A stretch of DNA of 64,000 bases, taken from positions 1,302,001-1,366,000 of the forward strand of contig JAGSPU010001671.1 of assembly GCA_019321725.1 (NCBI GenBank). The letters run 5' to 3'. Below are positions 39,851 through 52,855 of the stretch, one piece after another (position 1 is the first letter of the stretch; each line of letters opens with the position of its first letter). A program made the position numbers and the translations under genes. The notes beneath the pieces were generated by a model. That model was not told where the DNA came from. It saw nothing but the letters and a program-made list of their open reading frames with translations, and did not search any database. Source of the DNA: Paulownia fortunei. Lineage: Eukaryota; Streptophyta; Magnoliopsida; Lamiales; Paulowniaceae.

Positions 39851-41053
39851 GTTGGGGTTACATCCAGTATGTACGTGTTTGGTTTTTTTTTTTGGGTCAA
39901 TTTGAATTCTGATTTTTGCATTATTTTTATTGCCTTAATTGTTACTGATGTTGTAGCTGTGCTAGCTTAATACTGAATGTCTAACTGTTTGATAAAATAC
40001 CTGGTAATGTTTTATTGTTCTTATGTCATTCTTCCCTGTGGTGGATCAAATGGCATAAGCTGAGTGCTGGAAGGCAATAATTGGGAGATGTTCAATTCAT
40101 CCAAGATTTGTTTACAAATGGGGGCAAACTTATTTTGATGTGATGCTTATTTGTATAGTATAAAATGTGTCTCCATCTTCTGCGTAACTTGGAATGTTTC
40201 GCATTGTGACTGAAGGCTAAGGGTGTGGACTGAGGTTTGGGTTTGCTTGGGCTGGCAAAGGAGGAGCCTGGTAATGTGAATTGGGTATTGTTCCAGGACA
40301 ACTATTAGCAGACATGTAACTAGACGCCGTCTGTTTATTGTTTAGAGATAAAACTAGATGCTTGTCTGGAAGAAGTTTTTCCTTTTACACAATTCGACAC
40401 TCCAATGAATATAAGTATCTTTTTGAAGTTGGTTAGTTTTAAGGTAATTATTAATTAAACTCATAAATACGATGGCATTTCATTATATGCTGAAGAAAAA
40501 AAGGTGAGCTCTACAGTCATATTTTAGGAGTTTATCCTTTATCTGGTGGAAATAGATCATCTTGTGTGTATTAATTACATCCTGCTTTCTGAAGTATGAC
40601 TTGACTATCAGCAATCAATATAGTACTTCTGGGCATACTTTAGTTCAATTAATTTGCTACTTTAATTGATTCAATGGGTGTGCATATTTGGTCCGTACTT
40701 GTGAAGGTTGGAGTAATTAAGTAGTTAGGTATAATATATATTAACTTTTATATTTGATTTGGTTAATATCAGTGAGTTTGCCATTGTTAGGATATAAGAA
40801 AGTGTTGAATTGTTATGAGGTTAGATTTGTTTGTAAAGTGTTGTAATATGATGCTCTTGGCTCTTAGTTATAGAGAAGTAGCTTTTGAATAATCATCACT
40901 AAAAGGCTATGCCTTGTTAAACTGCTTGCAAGGAGATGCACTGGTCAGCTTGCGTAAGAATATGCATGATGCAACTTAATGGGCTATTTCAACTATTCTT
41001 CTTGATGTTCTTGATCCTTTTGATAATTCTTGTCATGCTGCAGCCATAAAGAC

Positions 41054-41428
41054 ATGCCAACTATTCCAGTTAAATCGTTGAGAAACTTTACCATCCACAA
41101 GGAGATAGTTGGAGTGGTGGGCCCCGGAACATTTGCTGCTGGTGGCAAAGAAAGGTTCTAAAGGAGGTGCTGCTGCAGATGCTCCAAAAGCATCAATACT
41201 CAGCAAAGATGTGAAGGCCACTTTTGGTGCCAATTTCCTAAAGGATATGCAAGTCGGAAAGATCTTTCTGGATTCTGAATACCCTGATTCGTCCAATCAC
41301 TTGCTGGATAAACAACCTGCTCTTAACGAGCTAAGGAGAAAAGACTGTCAATTGATCTGAGATGGCTTGCCAAGCTGGACAACCGAGCCAGGATCAAAGA
41401 GAATAATTTTCTTAAGGCGGAAAACTAA
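41054..41428 (+). pseudogene. Decayed copy of mitochondrial ribosomal protein mL54
   Basis: mL54 is a component of the large subunit of the mitochondrial ribosome. The pieces read SLRNFTIHKE, GTFAAGGK, KKGSKGGAAADAPKAS, GANFLKD, LDSEYPDSSNHLLDK, PALNELRRK and LAKLDNRARIKENN, ending KAEN and stop at 41426-41428. The frame breaks at least twice, near 41145-41155 and near 41340. Several positions I remember as conserved differ: the segment usually ending DSEYPDWLW reads DSEYPDSSN. Together these suggest a decayed copy rather than a single sequence error. A possible first exon with ATG at 39849 and a GT donor at 39867 does not join in frame. The intron-like gap suggests a segmental copy, not a processed one. 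Confidence 0.68.
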
Positions 41429-44400
41429 GAGTCACTTTGTAGGAAGAAATGAGTGCTTGTTTTCAACATTAATGTTTCAGTAATACCGAGACTCATCAGT
41501 TAATGACTCTTGCCCGAGGTGATCAGGTGTAACTACGAAGATGACAGATATTTAGGATATTGCTGTAGCTTTAGCTCTGTTCTTTAAGTTGGAGCTGATA
41601 AGATAGTTGCCACTATTATTATTACACCACCAACATTGATATTTGAAATGTTTGATTTTGCTTGCCGCATGGACCATCAGTCATCTCTCTGCAGTTCTTT
41701 TTGGGTTCTTCTGCATTTAGAGGAGATTTGAAATGTGGAATAGCCATGTGTGGAATACAGAGTAATGCATAATGGGTACCCTGCAATCTTTGTTTTAGCA
41801 GGTGCACTATGTAGTCTGAACTCTTATTGTTGTTTTATTAGACACAGCCGCATGTTAATTTTTGTGAATGGGATCAACTTGCAAAAATAAAATTAGGGAC
41901 TATATTTACACCAGACGAGTTGCTGATCTGGGCTTAATGGTTGATGATGAGGCTATTGATTACAGTGGTGTCTACCACTTTGAATTGTTTCTCACCTCCC
42001 GGGCCAATCCAAATGGTGGGGGCCCATGGAAAGATTATCATCTTTTTCTACATATGGATAAGTAGTGTCACACATTGATTGTGATAACTTGCCGTCTTTT
42101 TCGCTGTATCGGTCTTTATACTTGGCGGGCCAACTTCCTTTTATAGCTTTGATTGCTTTGTGCTATCTGCCAAGTTAACACAGGCTTTTGGATATACAAC
42201 GTACACATATAACTTGATTTCAGTGGCCCAACTTCCAATCAAGCAGTATTGGCTCTGGGATTCTATTCTCATTAGTGGTAGACCATTGCATGTTATCCTT
42301 AATGGCCATTTCATAAGTTGTTATATATTCCAATGCTTTGTTTGAGGTAAATCAAGATAGATACACACTTTTAGCCTGGAAGTGTAGATGGTTTCGATAA
42401 CCCATTCGGCATGCTCGCTTTTATCCCCCATGTGGGTGAAGAAGTGGTCTCTATCAATAGAAAAAGGACTGGTGGAAGCTGCACTTGTCTGATGAATGAA
42501 AAGCATAAGGCTATGGATATAGAGGACTTTTGACATCACATGCATTATTGTTACATTGATAAAAGCAAGCAGGCCATGCATCCATCCCCTTCTATCATCG
42601 CTTTATTTCAGCACTTCAAAAGTTAAAGCTGCTTTTCACATGCACTTCTCTTTCATTAAATCATACAATAATACTACATAAACACATTAAAATGTGGGGA
42701 GTTTTCAGAGAAATGGCAAACTGGGGAAGGAGGGAGAGGACTTGTGAAATCCGAGGACAAGACTTGGTGCCAACGATGTGGACCAGACACGACCCCTTGG
42801 CACACGATGTTGTTTTTGAGAAACCAAAATTTACAGCTGACATCATAAAATTAATTTCTTTAATTGACTAGGAAAATTGATTTCTGCAGTCTGTAAGGAA
42901 GTAAGTTGTATTAATCAATTGAGAGTTCAACTTCAAGACATATTTAACGAGGTTGGATGGAAAATACTATAGTTGTATTAAGCAAAATGTGACTTGATAA
43001 TGCGTCATTATTGTTCACTAGTTCAGTTAATGTAGCTCGTAATTTACCACAAAAAGATTATATATAACTTGGCACTCATTTGCAATAATAATAATGATAA
43101 AACGCAAGAAAGGTATCAAGTTTATAGTATTTTAGTGAAATTGTAATGATTAATCCGTCAATAAATAATCTCTCGGAGGGTAATTGGGACAAGAATTGCT
43201 TTGATCCGCCTATTTTACTTAAAAGTGAGTTTTTAATGCTGGTGCTAAAAGCCAAGCCTAACAAGCATCGTCCCAAATTTCTTTCTTTCCCCGATGCTAA
43301 AAGCGAGAACCAAGAAACAGCCTTTTTCTTTAGACGAGGTGAAAGCGGTTCATTGGGTTCAGCCTGCTCCCGACATGTCCCTTTTCTCTTAAGAAAAAAA
43401 AAAAATAGAAAAAGAAAAACATAAAAGAGGATCCAAAATCTACGAAATTACGGAAAAACAAAAAAGGAATGGTTAAAAGGATTTTAGGAGTTTGTGGTAG
43501 TTGCATCACACCGACAATACTAGTCCAAAATTCTTTTAATTCGATGGAGAATATTAGGTGGGGCGGTTACCTATTTCGACAAGCTACCGGCCAATTACTG
43601 TAATAATCCTGTCACAATTCCAAAAAGCTCAACTTCAATAGTTGATTAGGTCCAAAGTATCTTTTATACGTGGGCTGAAGTTAGTAGAAAGGTGAGTATT
43701 TGATATTATTTTTTCTTAATCCTTCTTGTTCTTAAGTTTGATAGTCACATCTGGACACATTTAACATATATGGATACACCTTCGTCCTTACACAAATTTG
43801 ATATAGGCTAAACATATAAATAAATTGTATAGAACTACAATTATCCCATCTGGAGTTGTTTACTGATTTTAAGCCTAGCAATAGAGGTCTGAATCTGTAT
43901 TCTTCTGGCTCTTGACTGGGCCAAGTTGTATACAATTTGAAGCCGCCATCTTTTCCATCGACGCGGATTAGTTCATAATGGGGTGGTGAATAATTTAATG
44001 GGTGGAAGAAAAGAACAAGTCTTTAGTCAGCGTATTGCCTATGGACCATATATTTTTGAAATCTTGTGTTCCTTTTGTTAGTGATAGTAATATTTGGACA
44101 TCTTTTGACATCTGAGGAGCCACCAAAGTGCAACATTCCAATCTCAAAACAGTGTTCTTTTCTCTTCATTTTTTCCCTGCATTAAGAATTCCTATTTTCT
44201 AAGTAGTCCTTCCCTTCTTGATCTGTTTAACATTTTAGTTTATATTATTTTTGGGACATACTATTTCCTTTTGTGGATGAAAAAATGATGGCTTCTTTCT
44301 TTATTTTTCTCTCTCATATCGCTAGTTGATATTGTTAATTATGATTGTCTATTCCCTGGCATCATCTCTAATAAACAATACTCATGGTGGCATGTGTTTA

Positions 44401-44805
44401 TTCTCTAATTCCTCTTCTGCTTTTTCAGAATTCTAATAATTGTTACTCCAGACTGTTCTACTGTTGGTAACTATATTTTAGAGCAAGAGTGGAAGCTTTT
44501 AACTGTTGTAATTATTTCTCCAAATGACGATGTTTTCACCTTTTCCTTTTGCTTTCCCCCTCTCTCCTTGTCTACAAGTCCAATATTTGCATTTCTAGTT
44601 TTTCTTTTTCAAGACATAGGTTAAAGTTGGTAGGGTCTGCCTCATCATTCTTTTTTTATTGCTTGGAGAGAGATGCATTTTGCTACTCAACCACCTTTAT
44701 GATTTACAATTTTCCCATACAAGAATGAACTTCTGAGTTTTGTATTCCTTTTCCCATTCTTTTCAATTTTCTCATTGGAAAGCTTGGTGCAAAAGTATTC
44801 TCTTT
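41429..44805. other. Long spacer before the ankyrin gene
   Basis: About 3.4 kb without a supported gene. Small open frames (for example 41868-42065 and 43146-43424) have no recognisable domain. Short GC-richer patches occur near 42400-42470 and 42700-42800. The last 600 bases are T-rich, as in the leader of a plant gene. Confidence 0.55.
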
Positions 44806-45067
44806 TAGCTTTCAACAAAGAATCTGATTATCATACTCTTGGGTTTGGTTTTTACACACGGTGTTTAAGATTGTGTTCAAGAAAAATAAAAAAGCTGTGA
44901 TCTTTATTGCTTTAATCCGATTTGCCTGAAGATTGTTAGCTTTGACCAAGGAATCTGATTGCCATACTCTGGGTTTGGATTCTACACCGTGTGCTTAATA
45001 AGTTTTTGCACAGCCGGAAAAAAAAGGTTGTGTTCTTTGTGGCTGAATATCCCATTTGCCTTCAGCA
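44806..45067 (+). repeat. 131-base diverged tandem duplication in the ankyrin gene leader
   Basis: Copy 1 (about 44806-44936) and copy 2 (about 44937-45067) align along their length. Both start TAGCTTT, then AATCTGATT, CATACTCT, GGGTTTGG and ACAC, and later share a TTTGCCT patch. They differ by many substitutions and small indels. The second copy ends 14 bases before the start codon. Confidence 0.75.
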
Positions 45068-45080
45068 AATTTTCCCTGAA

Positions 45081-47978
45081 ATGTCTCCTCCAACATACTT
45101 CCCTCTAAGGTGGGAAAGCACTGGAGATCAGTGGTGGTATGCTTCTCCTATTGATTGGGCAGCAGCCAATGGACACTATGATTTAGTTCGCGAGCTCCTC
45201 CGCCTTGATGGCAACCACCTCATCAAACTCGCCTCTCTGCGTAGAATCCGCCGCCTAGAAACCGTGTGGGATGACGAAGAGCAGTTTCATGATGTTGCCA
45301 AGTACCGCTCCGATGTTGCGAGAAAGCTGCTTTCCGAATGTGAAATCAAGAAAGGTAAAAACTCCCTCATTGGGGCTGGTTATGGGGGATGGCTTTTATA
45401 CACAGCTGCCTCTGCTGGGGATTTGAGTTTTGTTCAAGAATTGCTGGAAAGAGACCCCCTTTTGGTCTTTGGAGAGGGAGAATATGGTGTGACTGATATC
45501 TTGTATGCTGCTGCCAGGAGCAAGAATTCTGAGGTTTTCAGGGTTGTTCTTGATTTTGCTGCCTCGCCGAGGTTTTCTAGCGGTACTGGCACAGGGGCGG
45601 AGGAACACATTGGGGAGATCCCATCTGCTTATAAGCTGGAGATAATGAACAGAGCTCTTCATGCTGCTGCAAGAGGAGGTAATCTCAAGTTGTTGAAGGA
45701 CCTTCTTAGTGATTGCTCGGATGATGCCTTGGCTTATAGAGATATTCAGGGAGCAACAGTCTTACATGCGGCAGCTGCCCGGGGTCAGGTTGAGGTGAGA
45801 ATCCAATTTTCAATCTCTTATTCGTATTATCTCTTAAAATCATTTACTATTTGTCTCCACAGATATACATGCTGTACAATTAGTTTGTGCTTCATAGATT
45901 CAGCTCCGTGCTTGGATATTTGTATGGTGTACCAGCTTTGTCCATGTGTATCATTTGTTAAACTAAGATACCAATCTTTCTAAATTCTTGCTTGATAGTG
46001 TTCATGGAGTTCGAGTGAAGCAAGATTAATAATAGCTTCCACCTTAATAACGAACATTCATAGTTGAGTACTTTCATATTATATGGTACTATTGTGAGGG
46101 AAAAATAAAAATAAAAATGAATATCTAAACTTAGCCTCTATCTATCCAAGATCAAGGCTTAATTGAATTGACAGGATTTCCTCTAGTCATCCTTCTCTTC
46201 TGGGGCAAAGATCAGAGGTTGTTGCTCTCCATGCTTGAATGGCAGTGGGTCCAACAGATTGTCAAAGGCATTGATTATTAAGTTACATCAATTTCAGAAG
46301 TTTAAGCTATCATGCCAACAAGCCTCCAACCTGGATAAGTTGAGGAAAATTTGCTTTGGGTTTAATTTTTCCTGCTCCAACATATGGCTAAATAACCTCA
46401 AACAAAACCAAAAGATGGTCCCCGGCTGTAACTTTTTTCACTCACTTATCAGCTGCATTTTAGTTTGTGGCTGAGGGCAGGATGAAATGAATGGCAAGAT
46501 TATGATTTTGATGCTTACGAGTGTTAACTCAATGGGGGGCGTGACACTTAGATGAACCTCATAATTTTTGCAAGTTCATGGTGGAATTCACCTCTGCTTT
46601 ATCTGTGCCAGTTAATCATCACAATCACTGGTTTTTTCCCTCTCCATAATCTGTCTGCTTACAAATACAGGTGGTCAAAGATCTTACATCATCTTCCGAG
46701 ATTATCAACTCCACAGACAATCAAGGCAATACGGCATTGCATGTGGCTGCTCACAGAGGCCATTTAGCTGTTGTTGAAGCTTTAATTCTAGCATCACCTT
46801 TGTCGATCAATGCCAGAAATAATGCTGGAGAAACATTTCTGCACGCAGTTGTTGCTGGTTTTCAAACTCCTGGTTTTCGAAGACTGGATCGCCAAATTGA
46901 GCTCTTAAAGCATTTATTATGTGGGAAACTTTTCAATATCGAAGAAGAAATCATCAATGCCAAAAATAATGATGGTAGAACTGCTCTTCATTTGGCCATC
47001 ATGGGGAATATTCATTCTGATCTGGTGGAATTACTTATGATTGTCAGGTGCATTGATGTAAACATCCGTGATATGGATGGCATGACTCCGCTTGATATTA
47101 TCAGGCAACGGCCACATTCTGCATCTTCTGAACTACTAACCAGACAATTGATATCTGCGGGTGGGATCTTCAGTTCTCAGGACTATTCAGCAAGAAGAGT
47201 TATTGCATCCCACATAAAGAAGCAAAGTATTGGAAGCAGTCCAGGCACGTCCTTCAGAATAAGCGACGTTGAGATATTCTTGTACACAGGGATGGAGAAT
47301 GCATCAGATGGCAGTCGAAGTGTAGCATTGAGCACGTATTCACCTGAATTGAGTCAACATGACACAAACATGGAGAACCGTAGTCCCAGAAAAACTAATA
47401 AGCTTGGTTCTGTAAACAATGCAGCACAACGGCTAAAACGTCTCCTCCATTGGCCCAAGATGAAAAACAGAAGTTCAGAGAGGGTCAAGAAATTGGTAGA
47501 TGGAACTTCTGCAAGCGCTTCAGAAGGAGTTCCAGTCCCACTACGTCAGAGATTTTCAAAGCCTTCATCACTTCCGAACAACAAACGAGCACTTTCTGTC
47601 CGGAGCAACCTACCAAGTCCAACAGCAAAAAAGAAATTAGCTTCAGGGGTGATGCACGGCGTTATGCAGGCCATTCCAAATTTTACAGTTCCTCATCGAT
47701 CACGTTCTAGTTCATTCTCTAAATTATCAATGTCTTCACAAAGTTCTTTGGATACTCAGAAAGGAGATCAGATTGAGAATGAGATGGCAAAGCCTTCCTG
47801 CTCTAACACCATAAATGACGATGGGGCCAAGAATTCGATCCACAGGCATGGTGTGGTGAACAAGAGGTTAATGAACCAGTACCTCTGCTTTGGTGGTCCA
47901 GGCCAACATATAGAGGCTCCTACTGGTGATCTACAGCCATATGATATTTACGAACGTTCTGTTCTATCAGCGGCTTGA
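45081..47978 (+). CDS. Ankyrin-repeat protein, plant-specific family of unknown role
   Basis: Ankyrin repeats mediate protein-protein contacts; I know of no assigned function for this family. Two exons, 45081-45794 and 46671-47978, join in phase 0 and give 673 residues. The start MSPPTYFPLRWESTGDQWWY was chosen because the upstream in-frame extension lacks an ATG. Recognisable repeats include SPIDWAAANGHYDLVRELL, LLYTAASAGDLSFVQELLE, ALHAAARGGNLKLLKDLL, TVLHAAAARGQVE, TALHVAAHRGHLAVVEALI, TFLHAVVAG, TALHLAIMGNIHSDLVELL and TPLDII. From about residue 420 the protein becomes Ser- and Lys-rich and probably disordered. It lacks the PGG transmembrane domain seen in the ACD6-like group, so a soluble location is likely. 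No frame breaks. The leader carries a 131-base duplication. Confidence 0.88.
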
Positions 47979-49243
47979 TCATGGGGATCACCAGGTAGAG
48001 TTCTTAAAATAATTTTTGTACAAATGTAAGTTGGATCCATGACCCCACTGATTAAATTTCTCTTCATCACATATTGCAAACTATATGCTCTGCCGTTCTT
48101 AGATATGCTTCCTTGAATCGATTCTTGCTATGTTTAGGCTCTCATCCAGGTGGAATTACACCCCCCTTAAATCTTTTTGGACATCTCAAACATCACAAAG
48201 TGTGTATCGTTATCATTTTTAGTTTCCGTATGCCCAAGAAAAAAGTACGTGCGATGCATGCGGACAACATTATCTTACATATATCTAGGATCTTTAGTGA
48301 AAAAATTTCGATTGTAAAAGTTTTTAGAAAAAAAAAAAAAAATGTCATACTTTATTGTCAAACCTCACAAAACGTAATCCTTTATCTTCTTTTTAATCTT
48401 TATTTTATCATACAAATTACCTCATTATATATTATATATTGCTTAAATACTATTAGATTGCATTAATACTAACTTTTTTTTTTTTTTCTAAATTATGAAC
48501 ATAATAAATATTTTCAAAACTATTGTATGCTTGTATTTGTAATATCAGAATTCTTGTAATTAAAATAATTTTATAATTGATTATAGAGTAATTCTAATCT
48601 CTTTTATTATTTCCACCTAGCAAACTGCCACCGCTGCTCTCTCAATCACTGTATAGAACTTGTATTTCTTCTTTTTCTCTTTCTTCCAACTATCCAAAGC
48701 GACTCGTGTTTATCTCAGTGATCTTTTACAGTTGTGAAATTTAGTTGCCAAGTTATGGAATAATTATGCAGGTTACTCCTTTTGTAATTGTTAGAGGTGC
48801 GTGCAAACATTGTTTTTCTCATGATTTTCTATATATGCCTCTGTACCTATCATCTCAGTATTTGGTTTCATAGTCCTCCAGTAATCTCGCCTCTATTTTT
48901 TTTTATTTTTTTATTTTTCTCTATCTGCAAATTTAGAAGGGCTACGGCATCCTTTGAAACCCTTCCGAGTTCCAACTTTAGATATATATGTATTTGTAGA
49001 TATACACACAGAGAGATTATAAAATATTGGCTTGATCTTCATTTTAACTTTTATTAAGTAATCTGTCCATTCACATTATGCATTACAAAAAATTAATGTA
49101 GGTATCAAATTATTGAGAAAAACAAAAACTAAAGTTGTACAATTTTTGATGTAACTTCATCAAGAGGTGAAAATATATCAATTTCATATTATTACTTTGT
49201 TGGGATAAGTACAATTTAAAGAAAAAAAATAAAACTCATATGG

Positions 49244-49297
49244 TAGTTTATCTTATAATAGTATTATAAATAGTTTATCTTATAATAGTATTACAAA
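49244..49297. repeat. 27-base tandem repeat
   Basis: Two nearly identical adjacent units, 49244-49270 and 49271-49297, each starting TAGTTTATCTTATAATAGTA. Directly readable. Confidence 0.88.
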
Positions 49298-49635
49298 TGA
49301 ATAAAAACAAATGATATATATCTTCTAAAATGATTATGATTAAAATATCCTTTTTAGTTTAATTATTGTACATATCCCCAAAGACAGTGACCACCGAGAC
49401 CCCCCCACCCCCCATATTATTCATTGAATGGTACAATAATTACATTTACAAACCCCCTTTTCATTTATGTATTATTATGTATAACCACCGCCTACCCTAG
49501 TAAGCTAGGGTCAGTAATTAGGGTATGCTTTTCATCCAATAAATACAGACATTTTGTCAATATCCTCTTCACAAATTCTCAACTTGGATAGAAACACCAT
49601 GACAAACTGAACAAGTCCAAGTTTTGTAAATGGGC

Positions 49636-49777
49636 TCGGCCCAGATGAGTTGGAGGCTCCTCATGCGTGCTGTGGTTACTCGGCCCAAGTACTTCAGACG
49701 CTCCTCGTGCTGTGTGATTGACATCCTATGGGTGGGTAACTCGGCCTAAGTAAGTTTTCCCTACATTCGTCGGCCCA
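49636..49777. repeat. Patch with spaced TCGGCCCA motifs
   Basis: TCGGCCCA at 49636, 49680 and 49770, with TCGGCCTA at 49741, in a GC-richer island inside AT-rich spacer. The first two are followed by similar GCTCCTC and CGTGCTGTG sequence about 44 bases apart, so they may be an old tandem duplication. The core GGCCCA also matches site II elements, but no gene start follows closely. Confidence 0.45.
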
Positions 49778-51794
49778 AACAAGACTTTGACTTCATTGAA
49801 CCGTGCGTAAACAATTGAAGAAGAATGTTTTTTTCTTTTTCTTTTTCTTTTTTTTCATGAGGATGCAGTGCGTTAATCCCATTTATTGAATTCTTTAATG
49901 CAATGCTGTGTATATATATATGTAAAAGGATTCGTCCATGTAAATCTTAGCTACAATACAATTTGACGCATCCAATTCTAAGAGGGTCATTTAATTTTTA
50001 TATCTATTTTCACTTTTATGAACATTCAAAATTTAACTAAACTTTCCATAAATAGAATGGGCCACTGCAAGTTCTACATATAATATATAACATGTTAGCA
50101 TCATCACAAAGACTAAAATTTTCTTCTATTTCTATAGTCAATTAGACTTATCCAATTTTTGGAGATCGCAATATCGTGACGGAACATTTTGTACGCGATT
50201 ACCATGGAAAATTGAGTTCGGAATAAGACTAAATAAATAACGGTTCAATTTGATTCATTTGTCAATATATCAATCTGATTTTCTTTCACGGGTGGTAGTT
50301 AACTTCTATAGTTGGTGTGTCATAATTTTCCTTGTTCTTCTACACATATACGAAACTTTAAATCCTAGTTGATCCAATTTTATTTAAGGCCATGCCTAGG
50401 TGTTAAAAGTTGAAGACTGAAAAACTTTATAAATTTGTTTAAATTTTTTTATTCTTTATGTACAGAAAAAAAATAAAAAAAATGTACTTGATAATTCTGT
50501 TAGAGAAACTAATACATATTTTATAAGTTTTTTGAAAAATTCTATGTTAAACAAGTTCACCAAACATATATTTATATCATAATTGATCGTGTTTTACTAT
50601 CACCGTGTCTAGGTGTATCAAAGAGTTAAAACCAATAAACTCCATTAATTACCCCCAGTAAGTGAGGATTAACAAACAGATTTTTTGGCTAATTATAGAC
50701 AATTATGGCGTCCCTTTCCAACTTATTTCCTAATGATCATTAATAAATACTTAATTAGATTCCATCAGGATTCTATCATTCAAAAATAACTAACTTCAGA
50801 TGTGAACATTTTGCTTTATAGTGATTAAATGTTAATTAATTATTTAGGATTCGAATTATATAAATATTTTTTTTACCCTCTGTGCAACATCACGATGACG
50901 TTTAGCATTTTGACTTGGTAAAAATCTAATGCGCCTGATGTCACACTTTAGAAAATTAGGCAACAATTCCAAAGATTTTAGAGTTGAAATTTCCGCAACG
51001 ATCAATTTCTCAGATTCTCTTTTTCAATAAAGACCAAATACCAGAGTGTAACAATTTAACATCACCCCTAATCAGTCAAAGCATATTAATCCAGTTTGAT
51101 GTGAATTTGTAATAATGTTCAATAATTTATATTTTGCACAATTGAATTATAGTCTGTTGGATTTTTTAATAAAGTTGAATAAATTTCCGCTAGCGGTTTC
51201 GATTTTGGCAGTTTTTTTTTTTTTTTCAGGAAATATAATTAAATTGAGTAAACAGCCAGACTGGAATCAAGGGACCAAATTTTCAACTTGATCAATTTTA
51301 TTGTGGGTTTTATTGAATTATGGACACAGCTGAGGGCTTCCTTCCCCCGTACCTCATGATTAAGTTGACTTCTGAATGGCAAAGCATTTTGAATATAATC
51401 GGGTCCAATTATACATATATATATATATTATTTTTATACATTGAAAAAGAAAATAAGAAGGAAATATTTATACAAACATAATTAAACTAGACATGTATAA
51501 TTTCTTCATTACGTTTATTCTTTGGAATTTGTGAGAAATGAGAAAAATTGATTTTTACTTGTACTTAAATCTTGGAACAAAAAGGTAGTGTTTTTTCTTG
51601 AAAAAAAGAAATTAAAATAACTACAAGTTTTTTCCTCCTTTTAACTTTTTCATTTTTATTTTTTCTTATTTTTTGCTTTCTTATATGAAGAAAAGAAAAA
51701 AAGAATAAGAATACAAATATCATTTCTGCATAGAAGAATGAATTTGATATACTACTTGGATTTTCATTTATGTCTTTTGTAGAGAAATCGAAAA

Positions 51795-51817
51795 AAATAA
51801 ATAAATAAATAAATAAA
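51795..51817. repeat. AAAT tetranucleotide microsatellite
   Basis: Consecutive AAAT units, flanked by A runs, readable directly. Confidence 0.8.
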
Positions 51818-52764
51818 AAACAAAATCTTAATAACTATATTCACCAAAAATATCCATCAGCAGAAAATTAGAGGTATAGAGTTGTTATACTTAACACGAT
51901 AACCTATTAGTCAAAAACACGAAAGAGAAAAAGTAAGGGAACGTCGTGTCGCTATTGGGCCCCGACAAGTTTAGTTCTAAAAGTAAATGCGCCATTTGAT
52001 TTATGGCGCATATTGTTGACAATCTTAATCAATGTTCAAGTCTTCGTGTGTACAATTGTCTTCAAGTTTCCACCACACTTCATCATGTGAAACCAAATAA
52101 TTTCCCTCAAAACCATTACATTTTTCAGTGCTATCTCTCCATATCATCATTTTTTTTTTTCATTCTTCATTTTATAAGCTATAATCCACTTTTTTTTATG
52201 ATATCTATGCATATAACAAAAGATGTCACATGAGAGGATCTGAATTTTGTTTGTTTATTTCTTTTTTTTTTTGATTCATTACTACTCTCAATCTACAAAA
52301 TTGAATATTTTATTTCAATTTAATATTTCATCTATTATTCTATATTTATAAATGTTATGTGTACCTGTATATTTAAAAGAATGAGCAAATAGATGAAATA
52401 TGAATCTATAAAATAAAATAAAAAAATAAAAATAAAAGATTCAAAAAGTAAAATTGTCTCATAGTGCACGTTTTTTAAGATACTTATTTGTTCAAAGAAT
52501 AGACGTCTTCATATTTATTTCCACTCTGTCATGCTCTGACCTAGTGCAGTTCACGTTTATAAGAAGAATTAATAGAAAGGGATTATAGTGTGGACTTAAT
52601 GAGGTGAAGGCGCAAAGAATGATGCTTAAGATGAGTCCCACAATCATGAACCTAAGCAAATATTAACTAAGAATTAACAGCTTGGAAGATTTGAGTATAA
52701 ACGCAACTTTATGGCTGTCTCAATCCCTTATCTCACCCTCCATTTGACCATACTTTTAAATGCA

Positions 52765-52855
52765 CCCCCCCACCCCCCCCCCCCACCCACACACACACAC
52801 AAAAAAAAAAATAAAAAATAAAAAATAAAAAATAATAATAATAAAAATAAAAATG
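52765..52855. repeat. Low-complexity tract: C run, CA run, A-rich run
   Basis: C-rich sequence passes into ACACACAC and then into an A-rich block with ATAAAAA units. A likely place for assembly or read-length uncertainty. Confidence 0.85.

Noticed and set aside
41868..42065. 65-codon plus-strand frame downstream of the mL54 relic
   Set aside because: No domain recognised. It could be part of an older exon, but there is no splice or homology support.
43146..43424. 92-codon plus-strand frame
   Set aside because: The C-terminal part is an A-rich low-complexity run and nothing resembles a known family.
45001..45080. In-frame upstream extension of the ankyrin protein
   Set aside because: The extension begins at a non-ATG codon and lies in duplicated leader sequence. 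The Met at 45081 opens the sequence I recognise as the family N-terminus.
48074..48466. 130-codon plus-strand open frame after the ankyrin gene
   Set aside because: It passes through poly-A and AT-rich sequence and ends in low-complexity hydrophobic residues. It is more likely 3' flank than a gene.
52765..52855. C-run and CA-run considered as a possible structured or regulatory element
   Set aside because: It is simple low-complexity DNA with no arms, no spaced repeats and no nearby gene.
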